Source: Dipteris shenzhenensis (taxonomy: Eukaryota > Polypodiophyta > Polypodiopsida > Gleicheniales). Taken from it: 64,000 bases of DNA. Below the pieces are notes generated by a model. That model ran no database searches, was not told the DNA's origin, and saw only the letters and a program-made list of their open reading frames with translations. The position numbers were made by a program, and so were the translations under genes. The stretch lies in NCBI GenBank assembly GCA_047967505.1, contig CM106538.1, one strand, 5' to 3'. Positions within the stretch are counted from its first letter, which is position 1; each line of letters begins with the position of its first letter. This document shows, one piece after another, positions 33,915 to 44,046 of this stretch.

Positions 33915-36130
33915 ATGTCTGGAAGGTGTATTCCATCAGAGATAGGTTATCCTGAAGATCTACATCATGATGAGGATGTGGAAAACGATCACCATCAGTT
34001 AAGAAGAAGTTCAACACCGATGACGCTTACTGAGGAAGAATGGCGAGAATGCTATCAGCATGAGAAGCAACAATGTCAAGATATTGAAGATGCTCTACGC
34101 CAAGTGATGACAACTTGGAAGCCACCTATATTGATTGAGGATGAGGAAGCTATGCATGCATCAGATTCACTGGATGCATGGAAACATCATGCACGAGACC
34201 TGGAACAGGAACTTGAGTACATGCGCAACATGTGTGACACGCATAAAGCCAATGAAGAACGCACAAATCGAGTGTTAAAAGAGATGACTGAAGTCACAAA
34301 CAAGCGTATGAAGGACAGAGATGATGAAAAAAGTGAAAGTAGCAAATCATCAGACACAAGTGATAGTGAGCGTGGAAGAAGCAAAACGAGACATCAAAGG
34401 AAGAAGAAGCGACATGTGAAGACTTCACTACGATGACATCATGACACTACTCCTTCACATGAGTCTAGTGAGGATGAAGACGACGTGGGAAAGGCCATCT
34501 TGAAAGCACTCAAGCTTCGTGATAAGAAGAAGTCTGGTAAGATTAATCGTAAAACTTTTTCTTTTCCAAAATATGATGGTAAAAGAGATGGACAAGCTTT
34601 ACTTGTGTGGATTAGTTCTTTCAATCAATACTTTTTGGGAGAACGGTACGAAGAGATCGAGAAGGTAAAACTTGATGCGAGTCACATGACAAGCAGTGCA
34701 CAATTATGGTGGAGTGTGGTTGCCGAAAGCACTCATGTTCCAAAGACATGGGAAGCATTCAAAGATAAAATCAAGAAGTGCTTCCTACCTACACAGTTTG
34801 AAGAGGATACTCGCAGGCAATGGTGAAGATTGAGGCAGTTGGATAATGAGAGTGTGGATGCATACACCGAGAAATATCTTTCCTCTCTCCTTCAATTGCA
34901 AACTATTGAGAAAGTGTCCCAAAAGGAGCAATGTTGTACCTTTGTTGAGGGTTTATGCCCTACTATTCATGCTGATGTATGTATGCTTCGACCATCTATA
35001 GCTTCTGATGCTATGGATTTGGCATTAGAGTCAGAAAGAAAGTAGGTAAGAAGCTTTGCTACTCGCACCCCTCGAGCAAAGAAGCATACTTCATACTTCA
35101 AGCAGAAGGGTGTAAGTGGTAAAGTTGGTAGATATGATGGTAAGTCTAATTGGAAACCTGCTAAGACATGTTAGATATGCTCAATGCCCCACCCTCCTGG
35201 TAACCACCAGTGGTCCAAGGTGCTCAAGTTGTAAGGCCCCCATATGAGGAGAAGCCATGTGTGAGCCCGGGACACTGGATGGATCCTGACTTGCATGTCA
35301 GATGAGGTCTATCAATGAGACTGTTGATGGTAGAAAGGTGATTGTGTGAGAGCCCCTTATTCTTGCTGGGGCCTGGGGGGTCCCAAGGGGGCCAGCGGCC
35401 TCCTTGGTGGGGGTTCGGGGGCGAGAGCCCCCGAGGCGACGGTATAGGAAATATTCCTTGAATATTCTATGGACGACTAGTCGGTTCCACTGACTAGGTT
35501 GACTGGTCGGCTCCACCGACTACATTGATTCGACTACCACCCTCATAGCTATAAAGAGGCGACCTCCCCAATCCATTGTATTCGATCAGTTCAGATCAAA
35601 TCAGATCTTTCAGCTAGTAGCTCTTCACCTAATATCTGTCTAGATTGCCATCTAAGCTCCACTGTGGGAGTGCACGGGTGGATGGAACCATCATCTATAC
35701 TACATCAGTATTGAAGGAAAAGTTTGTTCGTCTCCAGTTTATTGTGTACTCTCTATTCTTTGTTCAGTTTCTGTTCCGCTGCGTCGTGTAATTTAACAAG
35801 ACACGTATTAATCGAAGAACCTGAGAACTTGTCACATGTTACGAATGCAAAGAAAAGGCACACTACTCTTATGAATGTCCAAAGAATCCACTTGCTACAC
35901 ACAAGACAAGTACCCAAACAAAGAATGCTACCAACAACAATGGAGGCAATGGAGGGAGAACCAATGGACATACCAATGGTAATAGTCAATGCAACAACTC
36001 CGCACGGATCAACTACATTGATGATGGATCCCATGATAAATCTTTCAAGCAAGAGGGCGAGGATGAGGACAACGACACTAAAGATGCCGACTACACCCCT
36101 TCAGGTAAGTGTTATTCAGGTAAAAGTGCA
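33915..36130 (+). pseudogene. chromovirus gag (capsid and nucleocapsid), split by a solo LTR
   Basis: Structural protein that packages element RNA. Frame 33915-34436: acidic, with a charged helical middle and a basic SR-rich end (RSKTRHQRKKKRH), stopping at TGA. It resumes in 34485-34826, which holds the retrotransposon gag fold (FSFPKYDGKRDGQALLVWI, MTSSAQLWW, WEAFKDKIKKCF), then 34830-35045 (LRQLDNESVDAYTEKY), ending at TAG. The solo LTR follows at 35169. Beyond it a zinc knuckle CYECKEKAHYSYEC (about 35843) fits C-x2-C-x4-H-x4-C, and the frame shifts after it. Stops at 34434, 34824 and 35043 look like single transitions. Confidence 0.8.
35169..35798 (+). mobile_element. solo LTR (630 bp) nested in chromovirus gag
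   Basis: Ends TGTTAGATAT and ATTTAACA, flanked by identical AGACA at 35164-35168 and 35799-35803. Homologous to the minus-strand solo LTR at 4415-5058: shared TTGTAAGGCCCCCATATGAG, G/C-rich GGGGGTTCGGGGG block, GTGG(A)TGGA near the right and TTCCGCTGCGT close to the end. No internal sequence remains. Confidence 0.9.
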
Positions 36131-38000
36131 TCTTATTTTCGTACTTCTTTGTTACATATGACTGCACTATTGCACGAAAAAGAACATAGTGTCTTATTTG
36201 ATGATGGGAGCACCCATGATTTCATTTTGCAACGTTTAGTTGAAAAGTGAGGCTCCCAACCATCAAAACAAAATATAAAGTCAAATCAGCTTTTCAAGGA
36301 TCGAATTATAATTATTTGCAAATGGTTAAGGATCTTGAGGTGACTTTAGGGCCATTACTTGAGAGCCGTGATTTCTTAGTCGCTCCTTTGCGTGAGCAAG
36401 ATCTCATTCTAGGGATGCCCTGGTGCGTCGATCATAATGCCAAACCTGATTATCTTGAACACACCATTATTGTGACTCAAGGCATTGAGACTTGACTCTA
36501 GAATGCGACAAGAATCTTCCCTCTTGGCCTATATTGTCACATACCCAAGCTAAAAGAGCATTGCGCAAATGTGAGAAGACATATTTGGTTATGGTCAATA
36601 AGATTGAGGCTAGTCCTAAGACTAAAAAAACTAAGAAAGAGCCTTTGGATCCTTTTCTAGCTACCTGTGACGACTACTTTATGGAAGACTTACCCCCTGG
36701 CCTACCTCAATCTTGACTTGAGGATCATAAGATTGACCTTATTCCAGGTAGTGCACCACCGTGTAAACCACCATATAGACACAATTCTATTGAGTAGCAA
36801 GAGATTCAATTCCAAATAGATCTTTTGGCTAGAGGCCTAATTCGACCTAGTAGCTCACCATTTGGGGCACCCGTTCTTCTTGTCAAGAAGAAAAATGGAA
36901 CTTTTTGAATGTGCATCGATTATCGTGCCTTAAATAAAATCACAGTGAAAAATCGATACCCCATTCTGAGAGTTGATGATCTACTCGACAAGTTGAAAGG
37001 ATCCACAATCTTTAGCAAGATCGATCTTAAGTCAGGATATCATCAAGTGAGAGTGATCGAGCCCGATATTTTCAAGACTGCTTTTAGAACCCAAACTGGT
37101 CACTATGAATTTCTTGTTATGCCTTTTGGATTGACGTGTGCACCTACCACATTTAGTCGGATAATGAATCGTATCTTCCTACCCTATCAAGACTTTGTGG
37201 TAGTTTTCTTTGATGATATCATGATTTATAGCAAGATTCGAGAGGAACATGAGAAACACTTGGATCTTGTTTTCTCTCTCTTACGTGAGAACCAACTATA
37301 TGCCAACCCAGAGAAAAGTTCCTTTTTCCAACCTGAAATTGAATATCTTGGACACATTGTTTCAGCTGAAGGCATTCGAGTAGATCCCAAGAAGGTAGAA
37401 GTGATAGTAAACTAGCCACAGCCTAAAGATATCCATGAGTTACGATCTTTTCTAGGTCTGTGTAGTTTCTATCATAGATGTGTTAGAAATTTTGCACACA
37501 AGGCACATCCATTGACCGAACTACTGCGTAAGACTCGTGCTTTCTCTTGGGGTGAGTAGCACACTTTAGCTTTTCAACGACTTAAGGGTGCAATGATGCA
37601 CACACCAGTTTTGACCATGCCGGACTTTACAAGACCCTTCTTTGTCATGGTCACTGATGCTAGTGGACAGGGTTTTGGGGCTGTGTTCATGCAAGATAAC
37701 CATCCAATTCATTCAAGTCACGTAAATTAAAACCATCAGAGCTAAACTATTCCACGTATGATAAAGAATTAGCTGCTGTGGTGCATGCCCTTAAACTCTG
37801 GAAACACTATCTTATGGGTTTCGAGTTACTCATTAAGACTGATCACCAGAGTCTTAGACATCTCCTTACTCAGTCGGTGATCTCAGATCGGCACATTAAA
37901 TGGGCTGCCTTTATTGACAGTTTTAAACCGATGATCCAATATCAACCAAGCAAAGACAATGTAGTTGCCGATGCACTGAGCCGTCAACCTAGCATAAATA
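36131..38000 (+). pseudogene. chromovirus protease, reverse transcriptase and RNase H, multiply disabled
   Basis: Protease site LFDDGSTHDFI (about 36195; usual DSG reads DDG), then a shift near 36248 into REQDLILGMPW. RT: LIRPSSSPFGAPVLLVKKK, TAG at 36795-36797, TGA at 36906-36908, then [45 protein letters not shown] and [11 protein letters not shown] (the FxDD catalytic box). TAG at 37413-37415 and 37558-37560 follow. RNase [18 protein letters not shown], a shift near 37712, then STYDKELAAVVHALKLWKHY and TDHQSLRHLL, ending PSKDNVVADALSRQ. The domain set is complete but cannot be translated as one protein. Confidence 0.9.
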
Positions 38001-39447
38001 ATATCTCAATCATCGAGGGAGACCCTTTCAAGCCTATGAAGGCGGACTATCCTACTGATCGAGACTTTTCAAAAATTTGGCATAAGATTAAGCAAGCTAA
38101 TAGCACCCCTATGGCCTCGTATTCCATTCATAATGACTATCTATTCTACGAAAAGCGCTTGTGTGTCACTGCACCATTTCGACACTTGGTACTAGAACAG
38201 GTACATCAGCCCCCCTACATGGGACATAGAGGCGTCGCTGCTACGTATCAGACTGTAATTCAAGATTTTTTCTGGCCTAAGCTTAAAGTTGATGTTTCAA
38301 CTTTTGTTGTACAATGTCTTATTTGTCAAAAAGTCAAGAGCTACAAGGGCAAATATCACAGTTTACTTATGCCTTTACCAATTCCTGATGGCCCATGGGA
38401 GCAGATTTCTATGGACTTTATTACTGGGTTTCCTACGACTAGTTTAGGTTTTGATATGATTTGGACTATCATTGATAGATTTAGCAAGCATGCTTACTTT
38501 ATTCCTTGTAAGAAGACCTTGACCGCAGTTTAGGCTGCCCATTTGTTCATCAAACACATCTTTATACACCATGGCCTTCCCCCCGGGATAGTAAATTTTG
38601 TAGTAACTTCTGGACCGCACTCTTTGACAATCTTGGTACGAAGTTAGATTTTTCCACTGCTTTTCATCCCGAGTCTAATGGCCAAACCGAGGTCACACAA
38701 AATACTATTTGTGACATGTTATGTGCTTACGTGTCTAGTCAGCCAGGCAAATGGGACAAATTTATACACATATTACAATTTGCCTACAACAACACTAAGC
38801 ACTCTACTACAGGCAAATCTCCATTCCAAATTGTCTATGGAAAGACCATTTCTACTCCACTGACCTGCCTTAAGCACCAAGTAGAGGTTGCTAATCGATT
38901 TACTGAAGATTTCTCTAGCATTTTGGCTACTGTCAAAAAGAATATTGAGCATGCTCAAGGTGTGTATACTGCACGTGCAAACAAGGGTAGAAAGAAAGTT
39001 GTATTTGCTGAAGGTGACCTAGTCATGTTACGTATTGAGAAGTGCAGACTTAAGAGTATTGAGACACACCTTGTAGTTAAGTTTGCCCCTAAATCCTATG
39101 GTGCCTTTAAAGTTTTGGAGCGCATTAATGACAATGCCTATCGGTTTGAATTACCACCCGATTGGAAAATTCATAATTCTTTTCATGTGCACCTCCTGAA
39201 ACCTTTCCATGGAGACCCACCAGTTTGACCTATTTTAGACAATGCACCGTTGCTTCAAGGAGAGACCCAGCTCTTAGAGCCAGACCAGATCATTGATCAA
39301 CAAATCACTCAAACGCGATGTGGAAACTCGTATCCTACTTATCTTCTTACATTTAAGAACCACCCTGTTGAGGATGCTAAGTGGATGCCCGAGCGATATT
39401 TTCGCCAGTACTGTGATTTATTGACTACTTTTTTGTCGCGCAATTGA
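38001..39447 (+). pseudogene. chromovirus integrase with C-terminal chromodomain, catalytic Asp deleted
   Basis: Zinc finger: HQPPYMGHRG and CLICQKVKS (38190-38340). First catalytic Asp region: ISMDFITGFPTT (about 38410) and IIDRFSKHAYFIPC. TAG at 38531-38533. Near 38590 a deletion removes the SDR(D/G)-type second Asp and shifts the frame; sequence resumes KFCSNFW-like, then TAFHPESNGQTEVTQN with the Glu. The tail (VVFAEGDLVMLRIEK, FHVHLLKPFHGDP) runs to TGA at 39226-39228. The final segment (39250-39447) is a chromodomain-like fold: YLLTFKNHPVEDAKWMPE. Chromodomains steer integration to particular chromatin. Confidence 0.85.
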
Positions 39448-39465
39448 GGGCAATTGCGATTTCAA

Positions 39466-39475
39466 GCAAGAGGAA
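39466..39475 (+). other. polypurine tract of the chromovirus
   Basis: AGCAAGAGGAA immediately precedes the LTR start TGTTATGAG. Confidence 0.7.
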
Positions 39476-40417
39476 TGTTATGAGAATTGGAATTATCTTA
39501 TTAATTTAATCCTTCAGTAATTAGTTTAGTGAGATCCAGCATTTTTGTCACACAGTTGATGCATGTGTGCTCGTTGTTCCATAGTGATGCATGTGTGCCC
39601 CTACATGGCTGGATATACAGCTGCGGGCTATATGAGTGTGTAGCATTGTGTGCACCACTTACGCGATGACGGTATGTGTAGCATGTGTGCACCATTCATA
39701 CGATTTTATTCATGTGTAGCATCAGGTGCACCATGAGATGGTATGTGTTGCATGTGTGCACCATTCATCTGTGATTTATTGATTTTGCGTTGCTATAATA
39801 CTGAAAGGTTGATTGATTGCGAAGATTAATTCCAAGGTTATCTTATGCTTGAAATATTTCATTACTATTGATCGTGTGAATCCAGGGGATGAGTAATTAA
39901 TTGGGCGATGGCATTTGGCAAGCATGATCTGCCATATTTTGGGCACGTAGGCGCAACTCCAGTGATGCGGGGACTGGCATATTTTGGGCGCGTAGGTGCA
40001 ACTCCAGTGATGCGGGGATGAATAAGGCTTATGCCTAATTTTTGATATTACAAAAGCTTATGTACATATTTGAATTTTGGAATATTAGTGGCTTGGCTAA
40101 GTGTATAAACTGAAGTTAGAAAAAGCTTTATTTTTAGAAAAAGCCAGCTATTCTAGAAGGTGGATGGCTTTTTGTAAAAAGGTGTATGGAGGAAAGCACA
40201 GGGGCTTTTTGTATGATTCTTACTCGGAAGCTTTTTGGGAAATATACATGAATACATAGGAGGTGGAAGGAGAGCACCGCTCCTATGGGGGGAGATTGTA
40301 CCCAGCATGCTTGTTCTGTCTCTTCTGTTTGTGAGTTTTGAGAGTTTGTGCATATTTTCGAAGAGTGTTGCTGTGTTTTTCAAGGATTTGCAAGTTCCAT
40401 GAGCATTTCCGGTCGCA
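39476..40417 (+). repeat. 3' LTR of the chromovirus (942 bp)
   Basis: Begins TGTTATGAG after the purine tract and ends GGTCGCA. It contains a ~45-bp tandem duplication (CATATTTTGGGC(A/G)CGTAGG..., 39929-40020) and a ~26-bp insertion near 40262 relative to the 5' copy (GGAAGGAGAGCACCGCTCC). An alternative is that the LTR is only 40008-40417; the polypurine tract favours the longer form. Confidence 0.7.
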
Positions 40418-42117
40418 CAGACGCATCCACACACATACACTCATACACACACACATACACACATCATCATTACACTAGTACTACTGGCTAATACCTAAAT
40501 AATTCATTTATACAATTCTTGTTGCCCTTTATTTTGTTATACCCATACTGATGACTCACACACACACTTACAGCATGATGTGCATTCTATGGTTAATGCA
40601 GGGTACCACTAATTTGGGGGAAGAATGACCTACTGAGAGGTCATACATGATGAAGGGGTGCCTTCTACATGACTTATGCAAGGAGAATTTGTCATATCTA
40701 TTTTGGTTTAGTATGGATTGTTTATTTCTGATGTAGTTCAGTAACATTCTATGGTTGAGTAGTGTGTTTTTATTACGTAATTTGGGTATGTATCTTGAAT
40801 TGTGATAAATCTATGAGATAGAACTCATGAACACTTATGCAATAAAATCATTATGGTCTCTGTACCTGTACGGTGGACTTCATATGTATCAAAAGTTATC
40901 CACGGTTTCAATTCAACTTCTGCAATTTTCCCTGGAGACTCATCATGGATATCTGAGGTTACAACTGGGGATCCCCCCAATAACATTATGATGACCTCCT
41001 CTTCACAATTCTACAACATATATTCTAAACTCATAACTAAATGTCTTGCTTTGTGTACTCTATCGTATATACTTGATTATTTGGCAGGTACTTGCTCTGT
41101 ATTTCTAATCTAATGCCTTGACTCTTTTAGTATGGTCATGTAATTTTTATACATGAAGTAACCAAAGGCTAAAGGGACTATATAGATCCACTGCATTATT
41201 GGGCAGAGAATGTATATGGAGGATTCAATATGTTTGTAGAATGATGCAGGAGAGGGAAGATGAGGTAGCTTTAAAAGCTATAGATAAGGGAGAGTGGATT
41301 TGGAGGATTTATCTGGAGGATTCTATATGTTAGTAAAATGTACATGGATGATTCTATATGTTTAGAGATATGAAGAATTCTGTATGTTAGTAAAATGAGG
41401 CAGGAGAGGGAAGATGAGGTATCTTTAAAAGCTATAGACAAGGGAGAGTGGATTTGGTAAGGATGCATGCATAGATGGATATAGTCAATAAGATTATAGC
41501 AATTAGTGGTGGTTGGAATGCTAGGTGATCTAGGTCAATGCATTCTGGTAGCTTGGTAGAAATTGTAGTGGTGGGGTAGTGTACAACTTCCTTGCTAAGA
41601 GACTGCCAGCAACATTGCATTTTTGTGAATACTAATTAATTGTTTAACTTGGGGCTACTTAGAACCGGCTTGGGCGATTTTTGGTAGTAGTAGGTGATGG
41701 CTGGGAGATGAGAAACCACTCGCTTGCATTGGGCACTTGTTGCTTTTGATGTGGGGGGGTGCATTGGATGGCTATGGGTGGGTCGTAGGGGGCATGCCAC
41801 TCTTGAATTTTAACAAAGCCAAAGGTGGACAACAATCCACAATTGGTCTACCATATTCGTGATGAGGTTGTTCTCCTCCTGTTATCCTCAACCACAAGAA
41901 TGTATTAGATTGGGACCTAGTGGCCCTATTGTGTAGGGTGTATGATTGGCTTCATGGTTGGGGAGATGTATTGTGGTTATATGAGATGGGTGATGATCAC
42001 CTTGTCATGACCTCTTCCAACTTTCATAGTACTTCTTTTAGTTACCTTCCTGTGCTATGACGTGCTAGACTTATCCTTTGTTGAGTGCTTATGGAGTTCC
42101 CTACTAAAGGATTTGGA
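40418..42117. other. gene-free stretch with (CA)n and a 58-bp repeat
   Basis: 40425-40462 is CA/TACACA-rich. GCAGGAGAGGGAAGATGAGG and the following ~38 bases occur at 41245-41302 and 41401-41457. No supported coding sequence. Confidence 0.6.
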
Positions 42118-42531
42118 CTAGGCCCTCCAGATTGCATTCAAAGATACCAAAGACACTTGGCCTCTCTCAATGCTTAGCAAATTAAGGCTGGCCTTAGGGT
42201 CAATGGTAGGCATGGATGGTCTTCGTATTGGGAAACCCTTATAGAGGTGATCCACTCCACGGCTAGAGCACAATCGTGCGGTTGCATTGGATGAAGTTGT
42301 GGTTGGCACAGGTTGGTTGTCCTTGTAAGGGCAATCCTTCAGATAATGAGGTCCCTGGCATTTACAACAAGAAGGACACCCATTGGCTCTATGAGGACCT
42401 TGACATGTATAGCACTGAATGGGTGGTCTTCTTGTCAAGGTATTCATTTCTCTAGCCTTTTGACAAATAGGGGCTGTTTGGTATCTTGGAATATACTGAT
42501 CACCTTGCATAACATTACAACTTATAAACAC
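42118..42531 (-). pseudogene. retrotransposon gag fragment with two zinc knuckles
   Basis: The minus-strand frame contains CYTCQGPHRANGC and CCKCQGPHYLKDC, two consecutive C-x2-C-x3-H-x4-C knuckles, followed by a low-complexity TTTSSNA region. This spacing is common in the nucleocapsid part of plant gypsy-type gag. No capsid or protease is seen around it, so it is an isolated fragment. Confidence 0.6.
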
Positions 42532-44046
42532 ACCCCATTAGGGTGGGAAATAAAGCATGCCATGATTAGTGATCTAGGGAGGGGAGGAGAGGGTTTGAAT
42601 ATGAGGAGGGTGCATGGATGTAGTCAAATTAAGGTCCTTTGGTGACTGCGCGAAAACGATTGGGGTTTCGCATTGTGGCACCATGGGAAGAGTTTTCACT
42701 CAGTTGTTGCAGTAAATGTTACATTACCATGTGCTTTGGCTAGGTAAAGTAGCAATGACCTTGGTTGGGAGGGACATAGAAAAGGTCTTTTCGTTATGGG
42801 GGTGGGAAAAATGTAGGTTATCGGTATCTGGGCATTGCGAGGAGAGAAAACTCGATTGGCCCTTTGTTGGTCTTGGCAGGTTCCTACTACGAGTGGGTAA
42901 TGGGATGTAAGGGGCACTTGTCTTGGGCCACTGCCCCCCACCCACTGCTAGGTGAACTTGTGCTGTCCAATCACAAGTCCCTCAGTCTAAACCACGTAGG
43001 CGTTTTCATGTGCTTGTAATAAATGAGGACTCTTTATTTATCACCTTGTTTGCCTGGTGTGTAATCCACACATTGCCCATGCTCGCCCCAGCTTGGGCAG
43101 GGGGTGGTGTGTAAGAGCCCGTTCTTGCATTGGGCCACGCCAAGGAAAACGTGAGGAGCGCTGGCAAATTGGAGCATAGAAGGGAAATGGATGCCACAGC
43201 AAAAAAGGCACGGATTTCGAAAGCAATGATGGTGATTTCAGAGGTTAGCTAGTCACACAGCGAAAATGAAGAGCTGGATTGAACCTTGACGCCGTAATGC
43301 CAGGGTGGAGAGCCAAAGTTTCGCTCTTGAACTTGTGGTGCTGGGAATGGGCGGAACATGGGGAGGAGTTGGCATAGGGTGGCAAATATGCCAACGTGGG
43401 AGCAAGCGACAATCCCCACTAATATTTTTGAAAATGTAAAGGGTCATAAAAAGAGGGGGGCAATAAGGTGGAAGCAGGTGGCGAGGCCAACATCCTTATC
43501 ACATGCCAAGTGCCACAAAAATTCAAATAAATGGGGAGAGATTCCTGCTTAGAAATTCTCGGATAATTCGGCACCCATGTTGGATGACGGGCTCTTTTTT
43601 CTGCCCCTCCATTCAATTGTGGCTCTGATTCCTCACCGTCCCAACACCCAAATTTAATCCTCTCACCGCCATAGCCTGCTCTATCCTTTCCTTTCCATTG
43701 CCTTTGCTTTGCTCGCTCGCCTTCTCCTTCCTTGATCCAGGTTCCTCCTTTCCTCCCCCTCAAATTTGCCATCTTCTCCGAGATTATCTGTCGTTGCGGC
43801 ATCTTGCCCACAGCTCCCTTCGATGATTTTTTGCTCCTCCTCCTCCTTGCTTTTGCCGTTCTTCCTTTCGCTCTAGATTTTGGCCTCGAGACTGATGTCG
43901 TTCTCGGCTTTTTGCGCCAGCCCCCCAATGATTCATCACAATTCGAGTCGCTGCTGAGTTTGATCAGGTGTTTTGCAGGCGCTGGAGCTTCTTTCGCAAT
44001 TCTGTAGCTATCTGTTATCCTAGACTCCTGCGCCCTCCCCTCTGCC
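42532..44046. other. spacer upstream of catalase; promoter and 5' leader expected near its right end
   Basis: No gene recognised. From about 43590 the plus strand becomes CT-rich (CTTTGCTTTGCTCGCTCGCC, CCTCCTTTCCTCCCCCTC), as in plant 5' leaders, and runs without interruption to the catalase ATG. No unambiguous TATA box could be placed. The 209-codon frame on the opposite strand (43419-44048) is taken as a shadow of this biased sequence. Confidence 0.45.

Larger units (their letters stand above)
32813..40417 (+). mobile_element. Ty3/gypsy chromovirus (7.6 kb), inactive
   Basis: Components in order: partial 5' LTR (32813-33194), PBS (33196-33207), gag (33915-36130), protease (about 36180-36480), RT and RNase H (36720-38000), integrase (38150-39200), C-terminal chromodomain (39250-39447), polypurine tract (39466-39475) and 3' LTR (39476-40417). 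RT before integrase and the chromodomain identify a chromovirus. A solo LTR sits in gag (35169-35798). The coding region has many single-base nonsense changes and several indels. Confidence 0.9.

Noticed and set aside
33915-39447. Stop-codon reassignment or RNA editing as the reason for TAG/TGA in the chromovirus
   Set aside because: The same element also has indels and a lost catalytic residue, and land-plant editing of this kind is known from organelles; mutation of methylated cytosine is simpler.
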